DNA of 43,301 nucleotides from the NCBI GenBank assembly GCA_020846535.1, contig JADLDR010000074.1, forward strand, positions 1 through 43,301. Direction: 5' to 3'. Below, in pieces: positions 13,324 through 21,479 of this stretch; position 1 is the stretch's first letter; each line of letters opens with the position of its first letter. This stretch comes from Armatimonadota bacterium. Lineage in GTDB: Bacteria; Armatimonadota; JADLDR01. Below the pieces are notes generated by a model. The model saw only the letters and a list, made by a program, of their open reading frames with translations, had not been told where the DNA came from and ran no database searches. The position numbers and the translations under genes were made by a program.

Positions 13324-14946
13324 ATGAGCGGTAAAACTGTGCTGTACGATCTGGTTATCATCGGCGGCGGGATCAACGGGGCCGGGATCGCTCGCGACGC
13401 CGCCGAAAGAGGGCTTTCGGTCTGTCTCCTGGAGCGGAGCGACTTCGGGGCCGGGACGAGCGCCCACTCCACCCGCCTCATCCACGGCGGGCTGCGCTAT
13501 CTGGAGCATTTCGAGTTCGGGCTGGTGCGGGAATCGCTCCGCGAGCGGGAGGTGCTGCTCCGTATCGCCCCTCATCTGGTCGCCCCGACCGCCTTCGCTA
13601 TCCCCATCTATAGAGGCGGCCCGTACAATTTCACGAAAGTGCGCCTGGGGCTTCTCCTCTACGACACCCTGGCCGTGGGGAGAAGCCTCCCCTCCCACCA
13701 GGCCCTTTCCCGCAGTAAATTTCTGCGCCTGGAGCCTGAGATCGATCCGACCGGGCTGGAGGGCGGTTTCCTCTATTACGACTGCCAGATCAACTATCCC
13801 GAGCGGCTTTGCGTCGAAAACATCCTCAGCGCCGCCCGGGCGGGGGCAAGGATCGAAAACCATGCCGAGGTCACCGCCTTTTTACGGGAAGGCGGGCAGG
13901 TCAGCGGCGTCCGGGCGCGGCACAGGCTGACCGGGCAGGAGGAAACCGTCCGCAGCCGTTTCGTTGTGAATGCCGCAGGCCCCTGGCTGGACGCCGTGTG
14001 CGACCTGCTGGACAGGCCCGCGCCGCGCAAGCTGGGAGGCACAAAGGGAAGCCACCTGGTCGTCCGCCAGAGGGAAGGACTGCCGAATGCGCCAGTCTAC
14101 ACTCCGGCCCGCGCCGATGGCCGCCCGTTCTTTATCCTCCCCTGGCGGGAGTTCATGCTGATCGGCACGACCGACATCCCCTTCGACGGCGACCTGGACA
14201 CCCTGGTGGCCGACGAACAGGAGATCGAATACCTCATCCGGGAAGCCAACGCCCTTCTTCCCCGCGCCCGCCTGCAAAGGGATGATATCCTCTACACCTT
14301 CGCCGGCGTCCGCCCCCTGCCGCCGGGCGACAGCGACGCCGGGAAGCGGACCCGCCGCCACTTCCTCTACGACCACGAGCGGGAGGATGGTATCTTCGGC
14401 CTGGTTTCGATCATCGGGGGGAAGCTGACCACCTACCGCAGTCTGGCGGAGGAGACGGTCGGCATCGTCTTCCGCAAGCTGGGCCGCGCCGCCCCGCCCT
14501 CTGCCACCCATACCCTCCCCCTTTACGGCGGGGAGATCGAAACGACCTTCCAGGAATACATCGCCCATCAGGCCGAAACCGCCTCCCAGCGATACGGCAT
14601 CGCCCCTTCGACGGCCCGCCACCTCATCTCCCTCTACGGCTCCCGCCATGAGGATGTGCTGGCCCGGGCGGAACACTCCCCCGAGTTGAAAGATCCTATT
14701 ACCCCCGACCTTCCCGATATCGGGGCGCAGGCCGCGTACGGCGCGGAACGGGAGCTTGTCAGAACTCTGGAGGATTTCCTGCTGAGGCGCACCGGCATCG
14801 GTATGGGGGCCGACTGCGGCCTGTCTGCGGCCCCGGCCTGCGCCCGCCTCCTGGCCCGCCATCTTTCCTGGGACGAAAAGAGGATAGAGCGCGAACTGGA
14901 CGAATACAGGAAAGTAGCCGCCCGGCGACGGCTCTGCCGGGACTGA
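13324..14946 (+). CDS. glpD: Glycerol-3-phosphate dehydrogenase, FAD-dependent (GlpD/GlpA family)
   Basis: 540 residues; GGGGGAG is five bases before ATG 13324. Oxidises sn-glycerol-3-phosphate to dihydroxyacetone phosphate and passes electrons to membrane quinone. FAD-binding Rossmann motif VIIGGGINGAGIARDAAERG at residues 11-30, then LLERSDFGAGTSAHSTRLIHGG, LRYLEHFEFGLVRE, AAGPWLDAVCDL, GTKGSHLV, FFILPWREFMLIGTTDI, FAGVRPLPP, and IIGGKLTTYRSLAE. The C-terminal helical domain is present (about residues 395-540). Full length for the family. It is followed 24 bases later by a sugar isomerase/epimerase and is probably co-transcribed with it. plsY, another user of glycerol-3-phosphate, is elsewhere in the window. 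Confidence 0.95.
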   Translation: MSGKTVLYDLVIIGGGINGAGIARDAAERGLSVCLLERSDFGAGTSAHSTRLIHGGLRYLEHFEFGLVRESLREREVLLRIAPHLVAPTAFAIPIYRGGPYNFTKVRLGLLLYDTLAVGRSLPSHQALSRSKFLRLEPEIDPTGLEGGFLYYDCQINYPERLCVENILSAARAGARIENHAEVTAFLREGGQVSGVRARHRLTGQEETVRSRFVVNAAGPWLDAVCDLLDRPAPRKLGGTKGSHLVVRQREGLPNAPVYTPARADGRPFFILPWREFMLIGTTDIPFDGDLDTLVADEQEIEYLIREANALLPRARLQRDDILYTFAGVRPLPPGDSDAGKRTRRHFLYDHEREDGIFGLVSIIGGKLTTYRSLAEETVGIVFRKLGRAAPPSATHTLPLYGGEIETTFQEYIAHQAETASQRYGIAPSTARHLISLYGSRHEDVLARAEHSPELKDPITPDLPDIGAQAAYGAERELVRTLEDFLLRRTGIGMGADCGLSAAPACARLLARHLSWDEKRIERELDEYRKVAARRRLCRD

Positions 14947-14970
14947 TCCGATAGGAAAGGGGTTTTCACA

Positions 14971-15738
14971 ATGCGTCTTGCATGCTGCGCCTATTCGTAC
15001 CGCGATTGTCTCCAGGGAGGGAAGATGACCCTGGAGGAGTTCATCGCCACCTGCGCGGAGATGGGTCTGGACGGGGTGGAGCTGACCAGCTATTATTTTC
15101 CCGCCACCGACCGCGCCTACCTGAACGAAATCAAAAAATGCTGCTTCGCCCAGGGTCTCCATATCTCCGGGACGGCGGTAGGCAACAATTTCTGCCAGCC
15201 CGACCCGGCCAAACGCCGGGAGCAGGTCGACCTGGCGAAAACATGGATGGATCATGCCGTCGTTCTGGGAGCCCCCTGTATCCGCGTCTTCGCCGGCCCG
15301 GTCCCGCAGGGCCACACGGAACCGGAAGCCTTCGATTGGACGGTCGCCTGCCTGAAAGAGTGCGCCGCCTACGGCGAAAAACTGGGCGTGGTGGTCGCCC
15401 TGGAAAACCACGGCGGCATCACCGCCACCGCCGAACAGGCCCTGAAGCTGGTGAAAGCCGTCTCCAGCCCGTGGCTGGGCGTCAACCTCGATTTCGGCAA
15501 CTATTCCAAAGACCCCTACCATGAGTTCGTCATGACCGCCCCTTACACCGTCACCACTCACGCCAAAACCCACTACCAGGGGCCGACCGGCATGGTGGAG
15601 GTGGACTACCATAAAGCCGCGGACATCATGCGACAGGTGAGCTATAAAGGCTATATCTCTATCGAATACGAAAGCGAAGCCCCCGCCGCCGAAGCCGTTC
15701 CCCGATTCGTGGAATATCTGAAGAAGGCGGTGCGATAG
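14971..15738 (+). CDS. Sugar phosphate isomerase/epimerase (TIM barrel, AP endonuclease 2 fold)
   Basis: 255 residues; AGGAAAGG precedes ATG 14971. The xylose-isomerase-like barrel is seen in MRLACCAYSYRD, TCAEMGLDGVELTSYYFP, GLHISGTAVGNNF, LGAPCIRVFAGPVP, VVALENHGGITATAEQ (metal-binding Glu), WLGVNLDFGNYSKDPY (metal-binding Asp), THAKTHYQG and GYISIEYESEAPA (second Glu). These acids usually bind a divalent metal for ketose/aldose isomerisation or epimerisation. The substrate cannot be told. No signal peptide, so cytoplasmic. It follows glpD with a 24-base gap and ends before a palindromic repeat. Confidence 0.9.
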   Translation: MRLACCAYSYRDCLQGGKMTLEEFIATCAEMGLDGVELTSYYFPATDRAYLNEIKKCCFAQGLHISGTAVGNNFCQPDPAKRREQVDLAKTWMDHAVVLGAPCIRVFAGPVPQGHTEPEAFDWTVACLKECAAYGEKLGVVVALENHGGITATAEQALKLVKAVSSPWLGVNLDFGNYSKDPYHEFVMTAPYTVTTHAKTHYQGPTGMVEVDYHKAADIMRQVSYKGYISIEYESEAPAAEAVPRFVEYLKKAVR

Positions 15739-15749
15739 AGGCAAATCGC

Positions 15750-15812
15750 TGTCATTGCGAGCGAAGCAATCTCCGGGATTTTCAAGGCGAGATTGCTTCG
15801 CTCGCAATGACA
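15750..15812. repeat. Palindromic repeat, type B (TCATTGCGAGCGAAGCAATCT)
   Basis: A perfect 24-bp inverted repeat, 15750-15773 and 15789-15812, with a 15-nt loop. Sequences of the form TGTCATTGCGAGCGAAGCAATC are familiar as dispersed intergenic repeats in many uncultivated bacterial lineages. It sits between the convergent isomerase and lipB genes and may act as a bidirectional transcription barrier. A partial copy begins near 31676. Confidence 0.9.
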
Positions 15813-15842
15813 GCAGCGATTTCGCTCCCTTGCCGCAACAGG

Positions 15843-16505
15843 CTACAGCCCGCTTCCCTCCCTCATCTCTGCCCCGAACACCTCGCCGAAACACCGGACC
15901 ACCACAGGCGTCACATCCTCCAGCGCAATCTTCTGACCGGGCAGGAGCCTTTGCATCGAGGTGACGCCCCGGTCGCGGATGCCACAGGGGATGATGTAGG
16001 AAAACAGGGTCAGGTCGTTAGCGATATTGAGGGCGAAGCCGTGAGAGGTGACCCAGCGGGAGATGCGGACCCCGATGGCGGCGATCTTCTCGTCCCCGGC
16101 CCACACGCCTGTCAGCCCTTCGATGCGGCCTGCATCGATGCCGAACGCGGAGCAGGCGCGAATCAGCGATTCCTCCAGACGGCGGACATAACCCCGGACA
16201 GAGCCGTCCCATTCTCCGAGATGGAGGACGGGGTAGCCCACCAGTTGGCCCGGGCTGTGGCAGGTGTTCTGCCCCCCGCGGTCCACCCGCTCAACAGCGA
16301 CGCCCTTCGCCCGCAGTTCCCCTTCGGGAACCAGCAATTCCCCGGAGCCGCCTCGCCTCCCCATGGTGATCACCGGAGGGTGCTGGAGGAGGAGCAGCCG
16401 GTTGCCGATGCGCCCTTCTTGGCGCTCCTGGACAAGCCGCCGCTGCAACTCCCAGGCGGCGCGGTATTCCACAGCGCCGAGATGGACGACTTCGATAGTC
16501 GGCAT
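15843..16505 (-). CDS. lipB: Octanoyl-[acyl-carrier-protein]:protein transferase LipB
   Basis: 220 residues; ATG 16505, with GGAG inside the end of the upstream gene. LipB moves the octanoyl group from acyl carrier protein to lipoyl domains, the first step of lipoate synthesis. Family features: LLLLQHPPVITMGRRGG, VDRGGQNTCHSPGQLVGYP, EKIAAIGVRISRWVTSHGFA and IIPCGIRDRGVTS. The catalytic Cys (C174) and Lys (K140) are present, as is H83. In the usual RGGxxTyHGPGQL motif two positions differ: Tyr is Cys82 and Gly is Ser84. Length is normal. Last gene of a leftward operon, two bases after the kinase stop. No lipA is seen in the window. Confidence 0.93.
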   Translation of the reverse strand: MPTIEVVHLGAVEYRAAWELQRRLVQERQEGRIGNRLLLLQHPPVITMGRRGGSGELLVPEGELRAKGVAVERVDRGGQNTCHSPGQLVGYPVLHLGEWDGSVRGYVRRLEESLIRACSAFGIDAGRIEGLTGVWAGDEKIAAIGVRISRWVTSHGFALNIANDLTLFSYIIPCGIRDRGVTSMQRLLPGQKIALEDVTPVVVRCFGEVFGAEMREGSGL

Positions 16506-16507
16506 GG

Positions 16508-17623
16508 TCAGGCTCCGACAGGGACAGAGGCCTGAAGCGGCACGATCACCCGAAAGGTGCTGCCCTGGTAGGGTTCGCTTTCCACCCGGATATGCCCGCC
16601 GTGCCCTTCCACGGCAAGCTTGCAGAAAGCCAAGCCTAGGCCGGTGGACGGCTGGTAGGTGGTATGCCCCGCTCTATGAAAGAATTTGTCGAAGATGCGG
16701 TCTTTGATATCCGGGGGGATCCCTTTTCCCGTATCGGATACGCTGATGCACAGGAAATCTCCCTCCATGCAGGCGGCGAGGGCGATCTTGCCTTCCTGCG
16801 GGGTGAATTTGACGGCATTGCCCAGCAGGTTCACCAGAACGCGGCGCAGGATATCCTTGTCCCCCCACCCTTCCGGCATCGCTTCCGAAAACGAGACCGT
16901 CAGAGCCTGCTCTTTTTCCATGAGAAGCGGGTTGATCAGACTCACCGCCTCCTCCACAAGCGCCTTCACCTGAAAAGGCCCCATCTTCAGGCTTCCCCCG
17001 GCCTCCAGGCGGCTGATATCGAGGAGGTCGTTGACCATGGAAAGGAGCGTTTCCCCGGCCCGCAGGCTGTTACCGACCATTTCCGGCATCAGTTCCGGGT
17101 CGTAATCGGTCTGCTGGACGGTGTGCAGGTTGCCGATGATGCTGGTCAAAGGGGTCCTCAGGTCGTGGACGATCATGTGGGTCAGGTCGTCCCGAAGGCG
17201 CACCAGGTTCTGTAGCTCCTCATGAGATTCCTGCACTTCGGCCAGAAGTTTCTCGGTTTCCTGCTGGCGTTCGGCCTCTTTCTCCAGGCTCGAAAACCAC
17301 CCGCGCAGGATCACCAGGACGATCAACAGGGCGGCGATGAGGTTGAAGCCTTTCGGGATAATGAGCCACTGTGGTTCCGAGAGGATATCGTACAGGGAAT
17401 AAGGGAGTAAGCCCGTCCGGGCGGTATACCAGACGCCGAAATAGAGGCTCTCGAAAAGGGTACGCGCTCCGTCCACGAAAATGACGACCAGGAGAGAGGC
17501 CACCAGGGGATTGACGACCTTGAACCGTTTGTATTCGCGCCGGTAGAATATCAGGATCGCCGACCAGACCAGGATGAGGAGCCAGTATAAGGTGGCCGTG
17601 ACGTAATAAGGGTAATTGTGCAC
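16508..17623 (-). CDS. Membrane-bound sensor histidine kinase
   Basis: 371 residues from GTG 17623, preceded by GCGAGG; the longer open frame would overlap the upstream gene and has no membrane pattern there. Three transmembrane helices at about residues 5-27, 38-58 and 88-108, then a coiled coil (EKEAERQQETEKLLAEVQES). HisKA domain with H153 in IVHDLRTPLTS, N-box RVLVNLLGNAVKFTP (N269), G1 DTGKGIPPDI, F-box FDKFF and G2 STGLGLAFCK. All catalytic boxes are intact. There is no periplasmic sensor domain of any size, so it may sense the membrane itself or a partner. No response regulator gene is nearby. It sits between an Eis-like acetyltransferase and lipB in one operon. Confidence 0.93.
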   Translation of the reverse strand: MHNYPYYVTATLYWLLILVWSAILIFYRREYKRFKVVNPLVASLLVVIFVDGARTLFESLYFGVWYTARTGLLPYSLYDILSEPQWLIIPKGFNLIAALLIVLVILRGWFSSLEKEAERQQETEKLLAEVQESHEELQNLVRLRDDLTHMIVHDLRTPLTSIIGNLHTVQQTDYDPELMPEMVGNSLRAGETLLSMVNDLLDISRLEAGGSLKMGPFQVKALVEEAVSLINPLLMEKEQALTVSFSEAMPEGWGDKDILRRVLVNLLGNAVKFTPQEGKIALAACMEGDFLCISVSDTGKGIPPDIKDRIFDKFFHRAGHTTYQPSTGLGLAFCKLAVEGHGGHIRVESEPYQGSTFRVIVPLQASVPVGA

Positions 17624-17673
17624 CAGACCTCGCTTTCCGGGAGCCTGCCTTGGAGCTACCCGAACGAAACCCT

Positions 17674-18894
17674 CTAGCCCGGCTCGATATTGCTCCGCAT
17701 CGGGGTGCGGGCCGCGAGGAGGCTGCCGAAGAGATGGACCGCCTGCTCCGTGCCTGCCTGAAGCCGACCCGCCTTCAGGGCCGCCGGGAGGGTCAGGCAC
17801 CCGGAGTAAATCTGCGAGAAGGTCTGCACAGTCATGCTCAGGCTGTTCTCGCTGGCCCGCTCGGTGACGGCCAGGTGGCCCGCATCGGCCTCCAGGGTGA
17901 AGCGGACGGGCAGGCCGACGGGATCGCTGATTTCCAGCCTCATGCGTCCGTAAACCGTGCGGGCGGCTGTCCGGGCCAGGATCGCCCGGGCCGGGTCGGT
18001 GACCAGAAACGAAAAACCTGGATGCAGGTTGCCGCGAACCCGCCAGGGATCGGGCGCTTCCAGGAGGAAGGGATCGTCGAGAGGGGCGGTAAAGACGCCT
18101 TCCACGGCCTCATAACGCTCCACCATCGCGGCGATCAACCGATTGCGGGCCGGGGCATCCTCAGCCACCAGTTCCCGGAAGCGCACGCGTTTGCCGTCGT
18201 CGTTTTCATTGACCGTATAGAGGCCGTAGGCGCGGACCTTCCCCAGGCCGGGCAGCACGGCAAAGCCTTTCGGGTCGCTGCTCATATCGGGCCGGGATTC
18301 GTCCAGGGCCAGCCAGTCTTCCCAGTAGGCGCGGTCACGGACAGTGCAGCAGTTCAGGGATCGGGCATAGCGGTCATAGAGGGCCATCACCCCGTCCAGA
18401 TGGCGGTCTGCCTCGAAATCCTCCACCGGCCCGGGTTGTGCGATGGTACGGATCACCTCGGCGGGAACGGGGAAGGTATGGTTCATCGACCCTACCTCCC
18501 AGCCGAACTTCCGGTAGTAGGCGAAGGAGAAGGGCCAGAGGCAGGAGGTATAGAAGCCCTGCCCGCGCAGGCGGCGCACCATCTCGGCCATCATGGTCCC
18601 GGCATAGCCGTTGCGGCGGGCTTCCGGCAGGGTGGCGACCGCGCCGACGGCGGCATGGGGCACTTTGTCCTCTCCCATCCAGAGGAGGCCGGGAACCGAC
18701 AGGCAGGAGGCCACCAGATCGCCCCCGGCCTCCACCACCAGCATGCATTCCGTCCCGTGTCGGCGGTAGAGCAGATCATAGCCGGCCCGGAAGGCTCCGG
18801 GCGGAGCCTGAAATGCGGTCACGGCGATCTCGACGGCTTTTTCGATCTCTCCGGGGGTGGGCGGGCGGACAGTGCAGGCAGGCAGGCTATTCAT
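17674..18894 (-). CDS. GNAT family acetyltransferase, Eis-like (tandem GNAT plus sterol-carrier fold)
   Basis: 406 residues from ATG 18894, with GAGGA eight bases upstream; it overlaps the end of the peptidase gene by eight bases, suggesting translational coupling. The N-terminal GNAT domain shows HAAVGAVATLPEARRNGYAG (acetyl-CoA pyrophosphate loop, RRNGYAG), MMAEMVRRLRGQGFYTSCLW and FSFAYYRKFGWEVG. The total length and an SCP2-like C-terminus (GRMRLEISDPVGLPVRFTLE, ending with a terminal carboxylate region) match the Eis family of about 400 residues. Those enzymes acetylate aminoglycosides or protein/peptide lysines; the native target here is unknown. No signal peptide. Second gene of the S9 peptidase operon. 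Confidence 0.88.
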   Translation of the reverse strand: MNSLPACTVRPPTPGEIEKAVEIAVTAFQAPPGAFRAGYDLLYRRHGTECMLVVEAGGDLVASCLSVPGLLWMGEDKVPHAAVGAVATLPEARRNGYAGTMMAEMVRRLRGQGFYTSCLWPFSFAYYRKFGWEVGSMNHTFPVPAEVIRTIAQPGPVEDFEADRHLDGVMALYDRYARSLNCCTVRDRAYWEDWLALDESRPDMSSDPKGFAVLPGLGKVRAYGLYTVNENDDGKRVRFRELVAEDAPARNRLIAAMVERYEAVEGVFTAPLDDPFLLEAPDPWRVRGNLHPGFSFLVTDPARAILARTAARTVYGRMRLEISDPVGLPVRFTLEADAGHLAVTERASENSLSMTVQTFSQIYSGCLTLPAALKAGRLQAGTEQAVHLFGSLLAARTPMRSNIEPG

Positions 18895-21259
18895 CTTTTG
18901 GGTCCTCATCCTTTTCGGGCGCGATATAGAAACGAACGGGCGGGAACTCCTTGACGCGCAACAGGAACGCGCCGCCCTCTTTGGGGACATCGAAGACGGC
19001 GGCGGCGGGAAAGACCCGGATTTTCTCCTCCTCATCGGGTGCAAAGCTGAGGTAGAAATCGCCGCGGATCAATATATCTTCATCCAGAATACAGGCCGGA
19101 TGCCCGACCGGGAGGATCGGCCCGGACGCCCCTTCCAGGCGGACATCACCGGCCTTCAACACCCAGGGGTCACGGAAGGCGTTCAGGTTCTTGAAGGTCA
19201 TCACCACTTCCAGGAATCGGCCGTCCGGCTCCGAGCCGGTATATTCGGACGGCTCCGCCGAAACGGCGGCCATCTCCCAATTTCCCAGCGGGACCGGGAC
19301 CTTGAGTTCATAACAATCCGGCGGGGCGGCGTGGCGCTTCACGAAATGGTCGAACCAGGCGACGGCCCGCTCCATCTCATCGAGCCGGTGGTTGGGTTCC
19401 GCCATGCCGTGCCCTTCGCGGGGGTAGTGGATGAACTCCACAGGCCGCCCCAGGGCGCGGAGGGCCGTATACATCTCGCGGGAATTGCCGATGAAGGTGT
19501 TCGGATCGTCCTCGCCGTGGATGATCAGTACCGGGGTATGGATCCGGGAGATATACCGGAACGGGCTGCGCTCCAGATAGAGATCCATATTCTCCCAGTA
19601 ATAGGCCCCCAGGTAGTCCTTCTCGAAACGCGAGATACAGGAATTACCGTAGTCGGAGAGGAGGCTGAACATCCCGAACATCGAAACCGCCCCGGCGAAG
19701 CGGCCTGTCTGGGAGATGATCCAGTTGGTCATATAGCCGCCGTAGCTGCCGCCCATCACGCCCATGCGCTCCGGGTCGGCGATCCCCTGTCCGATCAGCC
19801 AATCCACGCCGGCCATGATATCCCGGTAGTCCCCGCCTCCCAGGTCTTCCCGGTTGGCAACCCCAAACTCATGGCTGTATCCCGAGCTTCCCCGGAAATT
19901 CGGCTGGAAGACCACATACCCGCGGTTGGCCCACACCTGGGCCGCATAATAACCCTGGAGCGCATCGAGGGAGCGCCCGTAAGGGCCACCGTGTATCGCC
20001 ACCACCAGCGGGTGCGGCCCCGCAGTCCCCTCCGCAGGCCGGGTCAGCACGCCCTCAATCTCCAGCCCGTCGAAGCTCTTCCAGCGAACGATTTCCGTTT
20101 GTCCGAAAGCCGCCTTGCCGCACTCCGGGTTCAGGTCGGAGAGGCGGGCAGGCTCTCCCGCAGCGGCGTAGAGGAAGATATCCGGGGGCGTCTCGCCGGT
20201 TTCGGAGATATAGATCAGCGGCCCGTCGCCGGGCAGGAGGTGGTAGTCCCAGATTTGCAGCCGGCCTTCGACGAGGGCCTCTGCCGTTTTCGCTTCGATA
20301 TCGAAGCGGTAGAGGCGGCTGTGCGTCCCGGCCTCCACCAGGGCGGTCAGGCGGGTGTTGTCCGTCCATTGGATTTCCTGGCTGCTCAGGGGAAAGCTTT
20401 CGGTCAGGCAGACCGGATCCCCGCCCTCGGGGGTTATCAGGAAGATATCCTCCTGGGAATAGGAGAGGTCAGGGTCTCTCCCGGCCAGAAAAGCGATGCT
20501 TCGCCCGCCCGGCGACCACCGGGGGGTATGTTCCGCCCCGGCCCGGCTGGTGAGCTGGCGCACCGCCCCGTCCTCCAGGGACAGCAGCCATAGATCGAAG
20601 AGATGGTAATCGTTTTCCTCGCCGGTGTAGTTGGTGCTGTAGACCAGCGATTTTCCGTCCGGAGACAGGTCGAATTCCGCAATGCCGTAATCCCCCTCGC
20701 TGACCTTGCGGCTCTTTTTGCTGTCGAACTCCAGGCTCCAGACCTGGATATTGAATTTCTCCCGGTACTCGATGGTGTAATCGAGCTTCTTCTTCTGATT
20801 TTCCTCATACTGGGCCTGGAGCGCCTTCAGGCGGGGGGCCTGCGCCAGATAAATCAGCCCTTTGCCGTCCGGCAGCCACCGGAAGAAACGCACCCCTTCC
20901 GGCGCGTCCGAGTGTTTCCACGCTTCCCCGCCCTGGCTTCGCATGATCCATATCTGCGCCTTCGGCTCCTCTTCCTCCTCATCGCCCTCGCCGCTTTCGC
21001 GGGCGGACAGGAAAGCCAGGTATTTCCCGTCCGGAGACCACAGAGGGGAAGACTCCCCTTCCGGAGAGAAGGTGATCTGCCAGGCGCTTTGCTCCTTCAA
21101 GTCGGCCAGCCAGAGATGCGTGACCCGCTTGCTCCTCTCGAAATCCGCCTCCCGCACGGCGAAAACGGCCCGGCTGCCGTCAGGATGAATTCGAGGCTCG
21201 GAAGGCGACTTGAGGGCCATCAGATCGCGCATGGTAAAAGGTCGAAGCGTATCGGGCAT
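18887..21259 (-). CDS. S9 family serine peptidase (acylaminoacyl-peptidase type) with extra C-terminal domain
   Basis: 790 residues; AAGGA is upstream of ATG 21259. Residues 15-385 form a seven-bladed WD40/PD40-like propeller (SPDGKYLAFLS, SPDGKSLVYSTN, SPGGRSIAFLAG). Residues 390-645 are an alpha/beta hydrolase: HGGPYG oxyanion region (423-428), nucleophile Ser505 in GGSYGGY, Asp585 in HGEDDPN, and His617 in REGHGM. These enzymes release N-terminal acylated residues or short peptides in the cytoplasm; no signal peptide is seen. Residues 650-790 form an additional beta-rich domain (LEVVMTFKNLNAF, GDFYLSFAPDEEEKIRV, FLLRVKEFPPVRFYI) not part of the usual S9C layout, perhaps Ig-like. First gene of the operon with the acetyltransferase, kinase and lipB. 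Confidence 0.92.
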   Translation of the reverse strand: MPDTLRPFTMRDLMALKSPSEPRIHPDGSRAVFAVREADFERSKRVTHLWLADLKEQSAWQITFSPEGESSPLWSPDGKYLAFLSARESGEGDEEEEEPKAQIWIMRSQGGEAWKHSDAPEGVRFFRWLPDGKGLIYLAQAPRLKALQAQYEENQKKKLDYTIEYREKFNIQVWSLEFDSKKSRKVSEGDYGIAEFDLSPDGKSLVYSTNYTGEENDYHLFDLWLLSLEDGAVRQLTSRAGAEHTPRWSPGGRSIAFLAGRDPDLSYSQEDIFLITPEGGDPVCLTESFPLSSQEIQWTDNTRLTALVEAGTHSRLYRFDIEAKTAEALVEGRLQIWDYHLLPGDGPLIYISETGETPPDIFLYAAAGEPARLSDLNPECGKAAFGQTEIVRWKSFDGLEIEGVLTRPAEGTAGPHPLVVAIHGGPYGRSLDALQGYYAAQVWANRGYVVFQPNFRGSSGYSHEFGVANREDLGGGDYRDIMAGVDWLIGQGIADPERMGVMGGSYGGYMTNWIISQTGRFAGAVSMFGMFSLLSDYGNSCISRFEKDYLGAYYWENMDLYLERSPFRYISRIHTPVLIIHGEDDPNTFIGNSREMYTALRALGRPVEFIHYPREGHGMAEPNHRLDEMERAVAWFDHFVKRHAAPPDCYELKVPVPLGNWEMAAVSAEPSEYTGSEPDGRFLEVVMTFKNLNAFRDPWVLKAGDVRLEGASGPILPVGHPACILDEDILIRGDFYLSFAPDEEEKIRVFPAAAVFDVPKEGGAFLLRVKEFPPVRFYIAPEKDEDPKDE

Positions 21260-21326
21260 AGGGTTCCTTTCGGATGAGAGGCTGTTTTGAGTACGGATAA
21301 AGACAAGATGGACACAGGTAGTAACT

Positions 21327-21460
21327 ATAACCCAAGTTGCCGCCTAGCCCGGGGCCAGTAGGGGCGCGATTCATCGCGTCCAACGGCCTGACTGGGCGCG
21401 ATGAATCGCGCCCCTACCCCGCATCGCCCTCCATTCGGGTAGGTAGCAACCTGGGTTACT
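21327..21460. repeat. Nested palindromic repeat, type A-like (GGGGCGCGATTCATCGCG)
   Basis: Inner arms TAGGGGCGCGATTCATCGCG (21360-21379) and its exact complement (21398-21417), with an 18-nt loop. Outer arms TAACCCAAGTTGC (from 21329) and GCAACCTGGGTTA (to 21458) match with one mismatch. The inner ends TAGGGGCG...CGCCCCTA resemble the hairpin at 12-84. It fills most of the 220-bp gap between two leftward units. Confidence 0.88.
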
Positions 21461-21479
21461 TATAATATTTCATTCGCCT

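Noticed and set aside
13882-15894. A 670-codon open frame on the minus strand
   Set aside because: Antisense to glpD and the sugar isomerase gene, with low-complexity Gly/Ala/Arg-rich translation; a shadow frame.
18857-20593. A 578-codon plus-strand frame opposite the S9 peptidase
   Set aside because: Antisense to a gene with an intact catalytic triad and propeller repeats; His/Gly/Arg-rich shadow.
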